From positions 37,480 to 101,479 of the forward strand of contig NZ_JACJHR010000031.1 in NCBI RefSeq assembly GCF_014174495.1: a stretch of 64,000 bases of DNA. Reading direction: 5' to 3'. Under the pieces are notes generated by a model that worked only from the letters and a program-made list of their open reading frames with translations, was not told where the DNA came from and made no database searches. Positions 50,987 through 60,190 of the stretch are shown piece by piece. The number at the start of each line of letters is the position of its first letter. Positions within the stretch are counted from its first letter, which is position 1. Source of the DNA: Amycolatopsis echigonensis. Its GTDB lineage: Bacteria; Actinomycetota; Actinomycetes; Mycobacteriales; Pseudonocardiaceae. The position numbers and the translations under genes are program-made.

Positions 50987-53175
50987 CGCAACGCCTCCGC
51001 GGCCTTGCGCACCCCGGCGGTCCCGGGCACGGCGGCCGGGTCGATGTCGCCGACCTCGCTCGGGTCCAGCTCCAGCCGGCCGATCCGGTTGTTGCTGACG
51101 CCGCACAGGTACAGGTGCCCGTCGCGTTCCTTCACCGCGGTCACCATCGGGTAGTTCTCCATCGTCTCGTCCCACAGCACGGCGAGGATCTCGCCGCGGT
51201 CGCTGAACTTGATCGCGCACGAGGTGTTCAGCTGCGGCACGACCCAGTTGTCCACCGACGCCTCGCGGGTCATCCGCCGCCGCACCGCCGGGTACCGGCC
51301 GAGCAGGTCGGACATCTGCGTCCGCATCGCGCACAACGGCATCCAGTAATTGCCGTCGGAGGACCGGTTGATGTTGTCCGGATAACCGGGCAGGTTCTCC
51401 AGCACCGGTTCCAGCTGCCCCTTCTTCGCCCCGGCGATCCAGAGCCGGTCCACCCGGCACAGCCCGGTGCTGGCGATCAGGATCGACTCGCCGTCGTGCG
51501 CGGTGCAGATGCCGTTCGGGAACACGTAGTTCGACACCACGACCTCGGTCTTGCCGTCGGGCGTCACCCGGATCACCCGGCCGTTGGGCCGGAATTCCAC
51601 CAGCTCCAGCAGGAAGTCCGCGGTGTTCGTGCGGGTGGAGAAATCCGAGGCGTAGATCGAGCCGTCCGGCGCGATGTCCAGGTCGTCGATCGCCCGCAGG
51701 CCCGAATCGTCGATCAGCGACAGCGGGCTGCGCTTGACCTTGTTCGCCACCAGTTCGGGTTCGCCGTCGGCGCCGATGCGGTAGATGCCCATGCCGCCGA
51801 CCGCGACGACGAGCCGTCCTTCGGCGTCCCACGCGTGTCCACACGGGAATCCGCCGGTGCGCGAGAAGATCTCGCCCTCGGTGTCGTCCAGTCCGCGAAA
51901 GCGCCACACCCAGCCGCGCTGATCGCCGCAGTACACGTTGCCCTCGCCGTCCACCGCGCAGTCCTCCGCGCCGCGGATCTTGCCGAGCCCGACCGGAGGC
52001 GCGTCGGTGAGCCTGCGGTTGAGCGACCAGACCGTGCCCGGCTTCGTGACGTCGACCAGCGGACCGAGCCGCAACCTCGCCGGGTCGATCTTCAGCTTCT
52101 CCACCGCACGCTGCCGGTACTTGCCCCATTTGAGGTCCAGCACGGTGAACACGAGCAGCACCGCGGCGAGGATGACGGTGTAGTACGAGCCCTGCGCGCC
52201 GTCCGAGACGGTCGCCTGCTCGATGATCGTCACCACTGCCACACCGACCGCCGCGCGCAGCACCGAACCTCGGCCGCCCTTGATGCTGACGCCGCCGAGC
52301 ACCACCGCGGTCAGCGCGATGATCTCCCAGCTGTTGCCGACGTTCGGGTCAGTCCGGGCCAGCCGCGCCGAGGTGAGGATCGCGGCCGTTCCGGAGAGCG
52401 CGCCGGACAGCACGTAGGTCCAGAAGGTCACGGCGGTGACCGGGATGCCGTTGCGCCGCGCGGAACGCCGGTCCGAGCCGGTCGCGGTGACCCACCAGCC
52501 CCAGCGGGACCGCGTGAGCGCCAGATGCACCACGATCAGCACCACCGCGAAGAGGAACCACGCGGTCGGGATGCCCAGGATCCGGCCGTCGTTGAAGAAA
52601 TCCCACACCAGCGACGGCTTCGTGACGCCGATGCGCGTGCTGTTCGCGTTCTGCAGCACCGAAGCCGCGCCGCCGAAGGCGATCAGCGTGACCAAGGTGG
52701 TGATGAACGGGCGCATCCGCAGGATCGCGATCAGGTACCCGTTCACCGCCCCGAGCACCGCGCCCGCGACGATCGCGGCGGGGATAACGAGGGCCGTCGG
52801 CCACAGCCACACCCGGTCCGCGACCATCGCGCCCAGCCCGCAGAACCCGACGATCGACCCGACCGACAGGTCGATGCCGCCGCCGACCAGCACCACGGTC
52901 AGCCCGATCGCGAGCAGGCCGTACTCGGACACCTCGTCGAGCACCAGCGGCGCGTTCGCGGGCCCGACGTTGGTCGTGGCGATCACGTACACGCACAGCA
53001 CGAGCGCCAGCACCAGCGGCACCGCGCCTTCCATCCACCGCTTCTCGAACAGGTCCGAGACGGTGCGGTAGCGGGCGATTCTTTCCGAGGGCCGGCCGCC
53101 GGTCATGCCGAAGGCGTCCAGCCCGCGCCGCAGCGGACGGAAACCGCTGCGGCGCCTCGGAGACGACGTTGTCAT
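50983..53175 (-). CDS. ABC importer permease fused to an SMP-30/strictosidine-synthase-like beta-propeller
   Basis: 730 aa. Residues ~45-350 are an RbsC-type permease with about 9-10 helices (YGLLAIGLTVVLVGGGIDLS, GSIVGFCGLGAM, ILRMRPFITTLVTLIAFGGA, and the EAA-like TAVVLGGVSIKGGRGSVLRA). After a linker (LKWGKYRQRAVEKLKIDPAR), residues ~385-730 form a six-bladed propeller: CAVDGEGNVYCGDQRGWVWR, LRAIDDLDIAPDGSIYASDF, VFPNGICTAHDGESILIAST, LPGYPDNINRSSDGNYWM. The latter matches the PNGI/PDN metal-binding pattern of the family. The propeller would face the cytosol if the C-terminus does. ATG 53175. Transport coupled to hydrolysis is inferred. Confidence 0.88.
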   Translation of the reverse strand: MTTSSPRRRSGFRPLRRGLDAFGMTGGRPSERIARYRTVSDLFEKRWMEGAVPLVLALVLCVYVIATTNVGPANAPLVLDEVSEYGLLAIGLTVVLVGGGIDLSVGSIVGFCGLGAMVADRVWLWPTALVIPAAIVAGAVLGAVNGYLIAILRMRPFITTLVTLIAFGGAASVLQNANSTRIGVTKPSLVWDFFNDGRILGIPTAWFLFAVVLIVVHLALTRSRWGWWVTATGSDRRSARRNGIPVTAVTFWTYVLSGALSGTAAILTSARLARTDPNVGNSWEIIALTAVVLGGVSIKGGRGSVLRAAVGVAVVTIIEQATVSDGAQGSYYTVILAAVLLVFTVLDLKWGKYRQRAVEKLKIDPARLRLGPLVDVTKPGTVWSLNRRLTDAPPVGLGKIRGAEDCAVDGEGNVYCGDQRGWVWRFRGLDDTEGEIFSRTGGFPCGHAWDAEGRLVVAVGGMGIYRIGADGEPELVANKVKRSPLSLIDDSGLRAIDDLDIAPDGSIYASDFSTRTNTADFLLELVEFRPNGRVIRVTPDGKTEVVVSNYVFPNGICTAHDGESILIASTGLCRVDRLWIAGAKKGQLEPVLENLPGYPDNINRSSDGNYWMPLCAMRTQMSDLLGRYPAVRRRMTREASVDNWVVPQLNTSCAIKFSDRGEILAVLWDETMENYPMVTAVKERDGHLYLCGVSNNRIGRLELDPSEVGDIDPAAVPGTAGVRKAAEALR

Positions 53176-53191
53176 CAGGACTCGTCCTCGC

Positions 53192-54268
53192 TCACTTGCT
53201 CTGGTAGCAGGCGATGGTCGTCTGGTCGATGTTCGACTTGTCCACGACCGTGCTCGACACGTAAGCGACCGAATGCGAAGCACCCGGCTTCACCCCGTTG
53301 GTGAGCAGGTTCTGCACCGCGACCGCACCGGCGGCGCCGATGCCCTGCACGTCGTAGGCGGCCGAAGCGGTCACCACGCCCTGCTTGAGCGCGTTGCACC
53401 AGTCCTTGTCCGCGTCGAGCGTGTAGACGCCGACCGAACCCGGCGCCACCTGGCCGCGGCCCTCGGCGGCCTTGACGGTCTGCCCGACGGTGACCGAGTT
53501 CAGGTCGAAGGTGACCATGAAGCCGCACACCTTGCCCTGCTGCTGTTGCAGCACCGATTCCGCGGCCGCCTGCGCCTGCGCGTTCTGGAACTGCGAGTGC
53601 GCGACGAGGGTCTTGTAGCCCTCCTTCTCCACGACGTCCTTGATGCCCTGGTCCCACAGGATCGAGGCCGGGTCGTTGCCGGGGCCGTCGATGATGGAGA
53701 TCGTCTTCGGGGCGTTGCGGGAGTTGCAGTCGGAGACCGCGCGCTTGGCGATCGACTGGGCCGCGCCGTAGACGTCGACGCCGACGAACGCGTCGCCGAG
53801 CCGGGTGGAGGGCATGTTCAGCATGACGGTGTAGATGCCGGCCTTCTGCGCGCGGTCCACCGCGTTGTCCAGCAGGCCGAGGTCCTGGTTCTGCAGCACG
53901 AGCACGTCGGCGGCCTTGCGCGCGATGAGGTCGTTGATCGTGCTGATCATCCGGTCGCTGCTGAAGTTCGAGTCGTAGACCTGGAAGTCCGCGCCCAGGT
54001 TCTCGAAGGTGCGCTGCATGGTGGTGCCCCAGTTCTCGGTGAGCTTGTAGCCCTTGTAGAGAATCGGGACGAAGGCGATCTTCTTGCCCTTCAACGCGTC
54101 GTGCGACTTCTGCCGCATGGGCATCAGCTGCTCGTTGCCGCTGAACACCGCATTCGTCGCGGCACCGGCCGAGTCCGAGGACCCGCCCCCGACCGAGCAG
54201 GCGGACAGGCCGGCCCCGGCCAGCGCCGCCGCGGCGGCCAGCACCAACAGCTTCCTGGTGATCTTCAT
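53192..54268 (-). CDS. ABC transporter substrate-binding lipoprotein (sugar-type, peripla_BP_4)
   Basis: 358 aa. Lipoprotein signal peptide with lipobox LSAC (Cys24) after a basic start (MKITRKLL). Periplasmic-binding type I fold: GKKIAFVPILYKGYKLTENW, DRMISTINDLIARKAADVLV, VLQNQDLGLLDNAVDRAQKA, ISIIDGPGNDPASILWDQGI. The ligand is unknown; relatives bind sugars, autoinducers and small polyols. Located between the two permease genes. Confidence 0.92.
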   Translation of the reverse strand: MKITRKLLVLAAAAALAGAGLSACSVGGGSSDSAGAATNAVFSGNEQLMPMRQKSHDALKGKKIAFVPILYKGYKLTENWGTTMQRTFENLGADFQVYDSNFSSDRMISTINDLIARKAADVLVLQNQDLGLLDNAVDRAQKAGIYTVMLNMPSTRLGDAFVGVDVYGAAQSIAKRAVSDCNSRNAPKTISIIDGPGNDPASILWDQGIKDVVEKEGYKTLVAHSQFQNAQAQAAAESVLQQQQGKVCGFMVTFDLNSVTVGQTVKAAEGRGQVAPGSVGVYTLDADKDWCNALKQGVVTASAAYDVQGIGAAGAVAVQNLLTNGVKPGASHSVAYVSSTVVDKSNIDQTTIACYQSK

Positions 54269-54303
54269 GCGCTTCTACTTCCGTTCCCCGGCGTCGTTGC
54301 CGG

Positions 54304-55320
54304 TCACAGTTCCCCGGATTTCTCGGTTTCCTCGTTGCGCGGATGCAGCCACGCGTCGAAGGCGATCGCGGCGGCCAGCACCGCGCCGCGGATGAGGTCC
54401 TGCACGGCGGTGCTCAGCCCGTGCAGCACCAGCAGGTTGTTGAGCACGCCGACGAACAGGGCTCCGGCGAGGACGCCCAGGATCGTGCCGCGCCCGCCGG
54501 ACAGCGAGACCCCGCCGATCACCACCACCGTCAGCGCGGTGAACAGGATCGGGTCGAACGACGTCACCGTCGTCTGCACGCTGCCCTGGATCGAGACCGT
54601 CACGAAACCGGCCACCGCGGCGAGCAGCGCGGACAGCACGTAGGTGAGGATCTGCAGCGGCCGCACCGGCGCGCCGGTCGACCGGGCGGTCTCGAAATTG
54701 TCGCCCATCGCGCGGATCAGCCGCCCGGGCGAGGTGTAGGCGATGAACAGCCAGGCGAGCAGGAACGCGCCGCCGGCGATGAGCACCGGCCTCGGCACGC
54801 CGAGCACCCCGCCGCCGCTCAGCTGCGACAGGAACGACCCGGCGGGCACCCCGTAGACGTTCTGGCTGAGGAAGAGGATGTCGATCCCGCCGATCGCCAG
54901 CATGCCGGTCGCGAGCGTCACGAACAGCGCCGGCACCTCGAAGACGGCGACGAGAATGCCGTTGACCAGCCCGATCGCCAGCGCGAGACCGGCCATCAGC
55001 GCGATCGCCTGCCATTCCGGCATGCCTTCGCTGATGAACGCGAGCGTCGCCTGCGCGCAGCCGAGCCCGATGCCGGCCACCGACAGGTCCAGCCCCTTCC
55101 CGAGGATGACGATCGCCTCGCCGATCGCGAGGATGCCGAACGCGGCGGACAGGTTGAGGATGCTGCCGAAATTGCCTGCGGTGAGGAAATTCGTCGTCGT
55201 GGCCCCGGCCGCGAGGGCGAGCAGCACCGTGATGACGAGGACCAGGTAGGTCTGGTCGAAGCCGCCGAGGCGTGCCCGGAGGGACACGCGTGGCTTCGTT
55301 GCCACTGTTGCGGTAGTCAT
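54304..55320 (-). CDS. ABC importer permease (RbsC-type)
   Basis: 338 aa, about 9-10 membrane helices. RbsC-like: FGILAIGEAIVILGKGLDLS, GLGCAQATLAFISEG, FEVPALFVTLATGMLAIGGI, and the coupling segment LTVVVIGGVSLSGGRGTILG. First gene of the operon permease - binding protein - permease/propeller - propeller - ATPase - alcohol dehydrogenase. Divergent from the LuxR/GAF gene, which may control it. Confidence 0.92.
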   Translation of the reverse strand: MTTATVATKPRVSLRARLGGFDQTYLVLVITVLLALAAGATTTNFLTAGNFGSILNLSAAFGILAIGEAIVILGKGLDLSVAGIGLGCAQATLAFISEGMPEWQAIALMAGLALAIGLVNGILVAVFEVPALFVTLATGMLAIGGIDILFLSQNVYGVPAGSFLSQLSGGGVLGVPRPVLIAGGAFLLAWLFIAYTSPGRLIRAMGDNFETARSTGAPVRPLQILTYVLSALLAAVAGFVTVSIQGSVQTTVTSFDPILFTALTVVVIGGVSLSGGRGTILGVLAGALFVGVLNNLLVLHGLSTAVQDLIRGAVLAAAIAFDAWLHPRNEETEKSGEL

Positions 55321-55450
55321 GGGATTCCCGGTTCGATGGGTGGGACAGCGCGGCCAGTGTGTCGGCCGTCACCCGGCCGCCGCATCTGCCGCCGGTCGTA
55401 TTCCGCTACCCCGAACGGCCGATGCGAGGAGTGGCCCGGCAGGTACCTCC

Positions 55451-55466
55451 GGTATATAATGTGCAA
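55451..55466 (+). promoter_or_regulatory. Degenerate AT-rich site / -10 region before the LuxR gene
   Basis: GGTATATAATGTGCAA. TATATAATGT matches the reverse core at 8 of 10. TATAAT-like hexamers here could be the LuxR -10. Shared region with the divergent ABC operon. Confidence 0.45.
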
Positions 55467-55501
55467 AATTTCCTCTGGGAAATTTTCCCGAGGGGCTGCC
55501 C

Positions 55502-56575
55502 ATGAGCGCGACAGGTTTCCCGCGGCTCGACAGCGTCCGGCTGAGCGCGGATCTGGCCGATCAGGTCCGCGAGCTGGGGCTGCACGCGAGTTCCGTTCTC
55601 GACCGGCTGCTGCCGGTAGGCCGCTGCGCCGAGGTGCTGCCGGCGAAACGCCTGCTCGGACAGGTCTGGGACGCCACCATGGCGCAGCTCGGCGCGGCCC
55701 CCGGGCCGGAGCGCCTGCCCCGGCTCACCGAACTGCTGGCCAGGGTCCGCGAGCTGGAGTCGCGAGTGGACGATGCCAGGGTCGCCGACGGGGTCTCGAC
55801 GATGCGCCGGGTCCGCCGCGCGCTGACCCGGCTGCACACCTCGTCGACCGCCGAGGAACTCCTCTCCCGCGCCGCCGAGGAGGCTTGCACGCTCGGGTTC
55901 GACCGCGTGCTCGTCTCCACCGTGGACGATGCGACCTGGGTGCTGCGGAAGATGGTGATCGAGCAGGATCCCCGGCTGGCCGAGGAAATGCTCGCCGCCG
56001 GACGCGAAGCCCCGCCGCGGCTGGACGGCTCGCTGGTCGAATCCGACGTGGTGCGGCAGGCGCGCGCGGGCTTGGTGTACGACGTGCAGGAGAACCCCCG
56101 CGTGAACCGGCAGCTCGTCTCGATGTCCGGCTGCACGTCCTACGCCATCGCGCCGTTGCAGGCGTACGGGAAAGTCGTCGGGCTGCTGCACGCGGACAGC
56201 TACTACTCGCCCCGCCGCGAAGTCGACGCCACCGACCGCGCCGTGCTGAACCTCTACGCCGAGGGCGTGAGCGAGACACTGGCCCGGGTGTCCGTCCTCG
56301 AAGGACTGGCTTCGCTGCAGGAGGGAATGACCAGGCTCGCCGCCGACGTGCGCATCGCTCCCCCGCCCGAGCCTGCTGCCCTGCCGCGGCATCCGCTGCT
56401 GTCGGCCCGCGAGGTGGAGGTGATCGAGCTGATGGCCCGCGGCGACGCGAACCGGGCCATCGCGCGGAAGCTCTCGATCTCCGAAGGCACGGTGAAGACG
56501 CACATCACGCACATCCTGCGCAAGCTCGACGCGGCGAACCGCGCGGAGGCGGTGGCGTACTGGCTGCGAAACTGA
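55502..56575 (+). CDS. GAF-domain LuxR-type transcriptional regulator
   Basis: 357 aa. An N-terminal helical segment, then a GAF domain (about residues 110-265: TRLHTSSTAEELLSRAAEEA, FDRVLVSTVDDATWVLRKMV, SYAIAPLQAYGKVVGLLHAD), and a C-terminal LuxR/NarL HTH (LSAREVEVIELMARGDANRA, IARKLSISEGTVKTHITHIL). No receiver domain, so it probably binds a small ligand rather than being phosphorylated. Located between the ABC operon (divergent) and the nitroreductase gene; a candidate activator of the island. ATG 55502 with GAGGGG upstream. Confidence 0.9.
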   Translation: MSATGFPRLDSVRLSADLADQVRELGLHASSVLDRLLPVGRCAEVLPAKRLLGQVWDATMAQLGAAPGPERLPRLTELLARVRELESRVDDARVADGVSTMRRVRRALTRLHTSSTAEELLSRAAEEACTLGFDRVLVSTVDDATWVLRKMVIEQDPRLAEEMLAAGREAPPRLDGSLVESDVVRQARAGLVYDVQENPRVNRQLVSMSGCTSYAIAPLQAYGKVVGLLHADSYYSPRREVDATDRAVLNLYAEGVSETLARVSVLEGLASLQEGMTRLAADVRIAPPPEPAALPRHPLLSAREVEVIELMARGDANRAIARKLSISEGTVKTHITHILRKLDAANRAEAVAYWLRN

Positions 56576-56590
56576 GCCTCACGGCTCCTT

Positions 56591-56609
56591 CAATATATTT
56601 TATACTTAT
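56591..56609 (+). promoter_or_regulatory. AT-rich site (exact core) overlapping the -10 of a leaderless gene
   Basis: CAATATATTTTATACTTAT; exact core ATATTTTATA at 56595-56604. TATACT (56601-56606) is a good -10, and the A of the nitroreductase ATG (56613) is 7 nt further, so transcription may start at the start codon. Any protein bound here would block that promoter. Confidence 0.7.
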
Positions 56610-56612
56610 GGC

Positions 56613-57284
56613 ATGACCCCCGACGAAGCCCTCGAAGACCTGCTCGCCACCCGGTGGAGCTGCCGCGCCTACCAGGACCGCCAGGTGCCGAAGCCGGTCA
56701 TCGAACGGCTGCTGACCCTCGCGCAGCGGACCGCGTCCTGGTGCAACACCCAGCCCTGGCAGGTGATCGTCACCAGCGGAGCCGGTACCGAGCGCTTCCG
56801 CGAGGCGATGACCGAGTGGGCGCGCGACCACCCGGCGGAGTTCGATTTCGCCCCGCCCGCCGAGTACCGCGGCGTCTATCGAGATCGCCGTCGCGCGAGC
56901 GGCTGGCAGTTGTACGAGGCCGTCGGCATCGAACGCGGCGACCGGGAAGCGTCCGCGCGGCAGGCGTTCGAGAACTTCCGTTTCTTCGGCGCCCCGCACG
57001 TCGCGATCATCACGACCGACGCGGTGCACGACCTATACGGCGCGGTCGACAGCGGACTGTACGTGGGGACTTTCCTGCTGGCGGCGCGGAGCCTGGGGCT
57101 GGGCGCGATCCCGCAGGCCGCGCTCGCCGGGCACGCGACGTTGATCCGCAAGCACTTCGAGATCCCGGAAGACCGGAAGATCCTGCTCGGGATTTCGTTC
57201 GGCTACGCCGACGAGGCCCATCCGACGAACAGCTACCGCACCGCCCGGGCCGGGCTGGACGAAGTGGTGACCTGGGTCGAATGA
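56613..57284 (+). CDS. Nitroreductase family flavoprotein
   Basis: 223 aa. FMN-binding pattern: LLATRWSCRAYQDRQVPKPV, TLAQRTASWCNTQPWQVIVT, VYVGTFLLAARSLGLGAIPQ in the context YVGTFLLAARSLGLG, and ILLGISFGYADEAHPTNSYR. Uses NAD(P)H to reduce nitro groups, quinones or enoates; the family also includes ene-reductase-like and dehalogenase members. No Shine-Dalgarno; likely leaderless. Tail-to-tail with DUF2255 (1-bp gap). Confidence 0.9.
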   Translation: MTPDEALEDLLATRWSCRAYQDRQVPKPVIERLLTLAQRTASWCNTQPWQVIVTSGAGTERFREAMTEWARDHPAEFDFAPPAEYRGVYRDRRRASGWQLYEAVGIERGDREASARQAFENFRFFGAPHVAIITTDAVHDLYGAVDSGLYVGTFLLAARSLGLGAIPQAALAGHATLIRKHFEIPEDRKILLGISFGYADEAHPTNSYRTARAGLDEVVTWVE

Positions 57285-57285
57285 G

Positions 57286-57663
57286 TCAGGCGGGCGCTGG
57301 CTCCAGCCGGGTCGTCGTGGCGGCGGCGGTCTCCGCGACCATCGGTGCCAGGGCGCTCGGCTGGCTGCGGTACTTCTCTGTATACGCGGCGTCGACGGCG
57401 GCGTTCGTGTCGGCGTCCGCGGCTGGGCGCAGAGCCACGTCGGTCTCGAAGCCGTCCACACGCACCCGGGCGAGCTGCTCGGCGGTGGCCCAGCGGTACC
57501 AGCCGCCCTCGGTGCCGTACGCCGAGCGGATGTAGAGATCGTCGCCGACCTGAACCACCCAGATCGGGGTCCACCGCCGGAGTGAACCGTCGCGACGGTA
57601 GCTGCTGATGTGAATCTCCGAAGCGGTGCCGATCCGGTCGCGGGTTTCGGGGTCGAGCGGCAT
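57286..57663 (-). CDS. DUF2255 family protein
   Basis: 125 aa. HISSYRRDGSLRRWTPIWVV, LYIRSAYGTEGGWYRWATAE and VDAAYTEKYRSQPSALAPMV are the DUF2255 pattern, a split-barrel fold akin to F420/flavin-binding nitroreductases (DDN-like). A role in flavin or F420 chemistry is possible. ATG 57663 with AAGGAG eight nt upstream. Convergent with the nitroreductase gene. Confidence 0.82.
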   Translation of the reverse strand: MPLDPETRDRIGTASEIHISSYRRDGSLRRWTPIWVVQVGDDLYIRSAYGTEGGWYRWATAEQLARVRVDGFETDVALRPAADADTNAAVDAAYTEKYRSQPSALAPMVAETAAATTTRLEPAPA

Positions 57664-57771
57664 GGCGAGCTCCTTCGGGACGAAACGCGGGGCAGTTCCC
57701 CTCCGTACGCTAAGCGCCCGCGGGCGACGGTGGGAGGTGCTGGCAGTCCCCTCCCTCCCTCGCGACCCGGT

Positions 57772-58578
57772 TCACGGCTCGTCGAAGACCAAAGTGGACG
57801 AGTCCACCGCCGCGCCGCCGCCGTCCGCGACCAGGACGTGGCCGGTCACCATCGAAGCGTCGCCTGAGGCGAGGAACGCGCACACGGACGCGATCTCCTC
57901 CGGTTCCGCGGCCCGGCGGAGCGGCACATGCTTCGTGGTCAGCGCGTACGCCTCGTCGAGCGTGATGCCCTCGCGCTTCGCCAGGTAGGCCATCGCACCC
58001 TCGCCGAGCGGGGTGCGGATCCAGCCCGGGCAGACCGCGTTCACCCGGACGCCCTTTGGCCCGTAGTCCCGCGCGAGCCAGCGGGTGATGCCGATGATTC
58101 CCGCCTTGGCCGCGGTGTACCCGACGGTTCCGGGCGGACCGGCGATCAACCCGGCGGTCGATGCGAACAGCACCAGCGAGCCCTGCCGCTCCACCAGATG
58201 CGGCAGCACTTCCCCGGCCAGGTAGTACGAACCGTGCAGGTTCACGTCCAGCGCACGCTGGTACGCCTCCACGTGCGCGGGCCGCGCGGTGCCCGACACC
58301 GCCGCGCCCTGGGCGGCGATCACGGTGTCGAGGCCGCCCAGCTGGGCGACGGCCTGCTCGACCACGTCGTGGATCGCCGCGCGGTCGGTGCCGTCGGCGG
58401 GCAGGGCGACCGCGCCGAGTTCGTGGGCGAGTTCCTTGAGCCGTTCGGCGTTCAGGTCGGTGAGAGCGACTTTCGCGCCGTCCTCGACCAGCCGCCGCGC
58501 GGTGGCCGAGCCGACGCCGCCCGCCGCACCTGTCACCAGCGCCAGCTCGGGCTTGCGCCGCCGGACCGGGTGGTTCAT
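57772..58578 (-). CDS. Short-chain dehydrogenase/reductase
   Basis: 268 aa. LALVTGAAGGVGSATARRLV (cofactor motif near residue 16), ALTDLNAERL (Asp after beta2 favours NAD), VIAAQGAAVSG in place of NNAG, the Ser region LVLFASTAGLIAGP, and catalytic YTAAKAGIIGITRWL. Likely 3-hydroxyacyl or alcohol dehydrogenase of the downstream pathway. ATG overlaps the ligase stop (ATGA, 58575-58578). Last gene of the operon from 62382. Confidence 0.92.
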   Translation of the reverse strand: MNHPVRRRKPELALVTGAAGGVGSATARRLVEDGAKVALTDLNAERLKELAHELGAVALPADGTDRAAIHDVVEQAVAQLGGLDTVIAAQGAAVSGTARPAHVEAYQRALDVNLHGSYYLAGEVLPHLVERQGSLVLFASTAGLIAGPPGTVGYTAAKAGIIGITRWLARDYGPKGVRVNAVCPGWIRTPLGEGAMAYLAKREGITLDEAYALTTKHVPLRRAAEPEEIASVCAFLASGDASMVTGHVLVADGGGAAVDSSTLVFDEP

Positions 58579-60173
58579 CGCGTGCCGTCCTCTCCCGGGC
58601 GCGTCACGCCGGAATCCGTGGGGGTGCCGAGCTTTCCGTACTTTTCGCGCAGCTTGAACTTGAGGATCTTCCCGGACGCGTTGCGCGGCAATTCCGGCTG
58701 CGCGACGAAATACCGGGGCACTTTGTAGGACGCCAGATTCTCCCGGCAGTACGCCCGCAACTCCGCGTCGTCGAGTTTCGTTCCCTCGGCGAGCACCAGG
58801 ACCGCGCAGCCGGCTTCGAGGTACTTCGGATCCGGCACCGCGACGACAGCCGCGTCCAGCACCGCCGGATGCTGCGTCAGCACCCGCTCGATCTCGGCCG
58901 GGTAGACGTTCTCCCCGCCGCTGCGGATCATGTCCTTCGCCCGGCCGGCGAGCACGAGGAAACCGTCCGGGTTGACGAAGCCCAGATCCCCGGTGCGGCA
59001 CCAACCGTCCACAAAGGTGTCCCGGTTCGCGTCCGGCCGGTTCCAGTACCCGCCGCACACCGAAGGCCCGCGCACCAGGATCTCGCCGACTTCGCCGGGA
59101 GGGGCCGGTTCGAGTCCCAGACCGGCGACCCGGACCTCGGTGAGCGGCACCGGACGGCCGACGCTTTTCGGCTGGGCGTCGAAGTCCCCGTCGTCCAGGG
59201 TCGTCGCGATCGCGCCGCCCTCGGTGAGGCCGTAGACCTGGGTCAGCCGCACCCACGGAAGCTTCTGCCGCACTTCCTCGACCACCCACGGCATCATCGT
59301 GTCGCCGCCGATGATGAAATGCGTGACCGATTTCGGCAGCCGGTCTTCGATGCCGTCCACGCGCAGGAGGTCGTGCAGCATGAAGGAGAACAGCAGGCAG
59401 TCGGTCACCTCCTCGGTTTCGAGGACCTCGAGCAGCCGGTCGACGGTGAAGTTCCCGGACCGCAGGCACACGACGGTGCCGTGCACCAGAAACGCCGGCG
59501 CGGTCACCGCCTCGAAGCCGCCCGCGTGGTGGAGCGGGCCCGGCACCAGCGCGACGGTCTCCGGCGAGAACCGCCAGCGCAGCGCCTGCGCTACGGCGGT
59601 GCTGACCGTGTTGGCGTGGGTCCACACCGCGCCTTTGGGCAAGCCCGTGGTGCCCGAGGTGTAGAGCAGTGACATCGGGTCCCCGTCGGTCACCTCCGGC
59701 GCGTCGGCCAGCGGCTCGCGGCCGAGCAGCACGTCGAACGGAAGCGCCCATTCCGGGATCGGATCGGCGGAATCCGGGCGGACGATGAACCTCTCGACCC
59801 CGGTCTCCGCGCGCACCGGTTCGACCCGGTCGAGCAGGCTGCTGTGCACGATCGCCGCTTTGCTGCCCGAATCGGCGAGGATGAACTTCAGCTCGGCCGG
59901 CGCGAGCCGGAAGTTGAGCCGGACCGCGACCACGCCGAGGCGCATCGCGGCGAAGCACAGCGGCAGGTACTCGGAGTCGTTGAAGAGCATCAGGCCAAGC
60001 CGGTCGCCCTTGCCGAGACCGAGTTCCCGCAACGCCGTCGCGTAGCGCAGCGATTTGTCCCGCAGCTCCGGATAGGTCAGCCGTTCGAGGCCGTCGAAAC
60101 TCACCGCGATCCGGTCTCCGCCCGGCGGCGGGAGCTGGTCGGCTACCGCATCGAGCAGTCTGGTGAACGTCAT
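58575..60173 (-). CDS. Acyl-CoA synthetase / AMP-dependent ligase (FadD-type)
   Basis: 532 aa. P-loop MSLLYTSGTTGLPKGAVWTH, the A5 motif QVYGLTEGGAIATT, A7/A8 YRTGDLGF-like WCRTGDLGFVNPDGFLVLAG and DMIRSGGENVYPAEIERVL, and the catalytic Lys in ELPRNASGKILKFKLR. Activates a carboxylic acid to its CoA thioester; the acid is probably the product of the aldehyde dehydrogenase encoded next to it. ATG 60173, 17 bp after the aldehyde dehydrogenase gene. Confidence 0.92.
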   Translation of the reverse strand: MTFTRLLDAVADQLPPPGGDRIAVSFDGLERLTYPELRDKSLRYATALRELGLGKGDRLGLMLFNDSEYLPLCFAAMRLGVVAVRLNFRLAPAELKFILADSGSKAAIVHSSLLDRVEPVRAETGVERFIVRPDSADPIPEWALPFDVLLGREPLADAPEVTDGDPMSLLYTSGTTGLPKGAVWTHANTVSTAVAQALRWRFSPETVALVPGPLHHAGGFEAVTAPAFLVHGTVVCLRSGNFTVDRLLEVLETEEVTDCLLFSFMLHDLLRVDGIEDRLPKSVTHFIIGGDTMMPWVVEEVRQKLPWVRLTQVYGLTEGGAIATTLDDGDFDAQPKSVGRPVPLTEVRVAGLGLEPAPPGEVGEILVRGPSVCGGYWNRPDANRDTFVDGWCRTGDLGFVNPDGFLVLAGRAKDMIRSGGENVYPAEIERVLTQHPAVLDAAVVAVPDPKYLEAGCAVLVLAEGTKLDDAELRAYCRENLASYKVPRYFVAQPELPRNASGKILKFKLREKYGKLGTPTDSGVTRPGEDGTR

Positions 60174-60190
60174 GGCCCGCTCTCCTGTCT

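Noticed and set aside
51115..53304. A 729-codon open frame on the plus strand opposite the permease-propeller gene
   Set aside because: His/Arg/Pro-rich antisense shadow; the minus-strand gene has strong membrane and propeller motifs.
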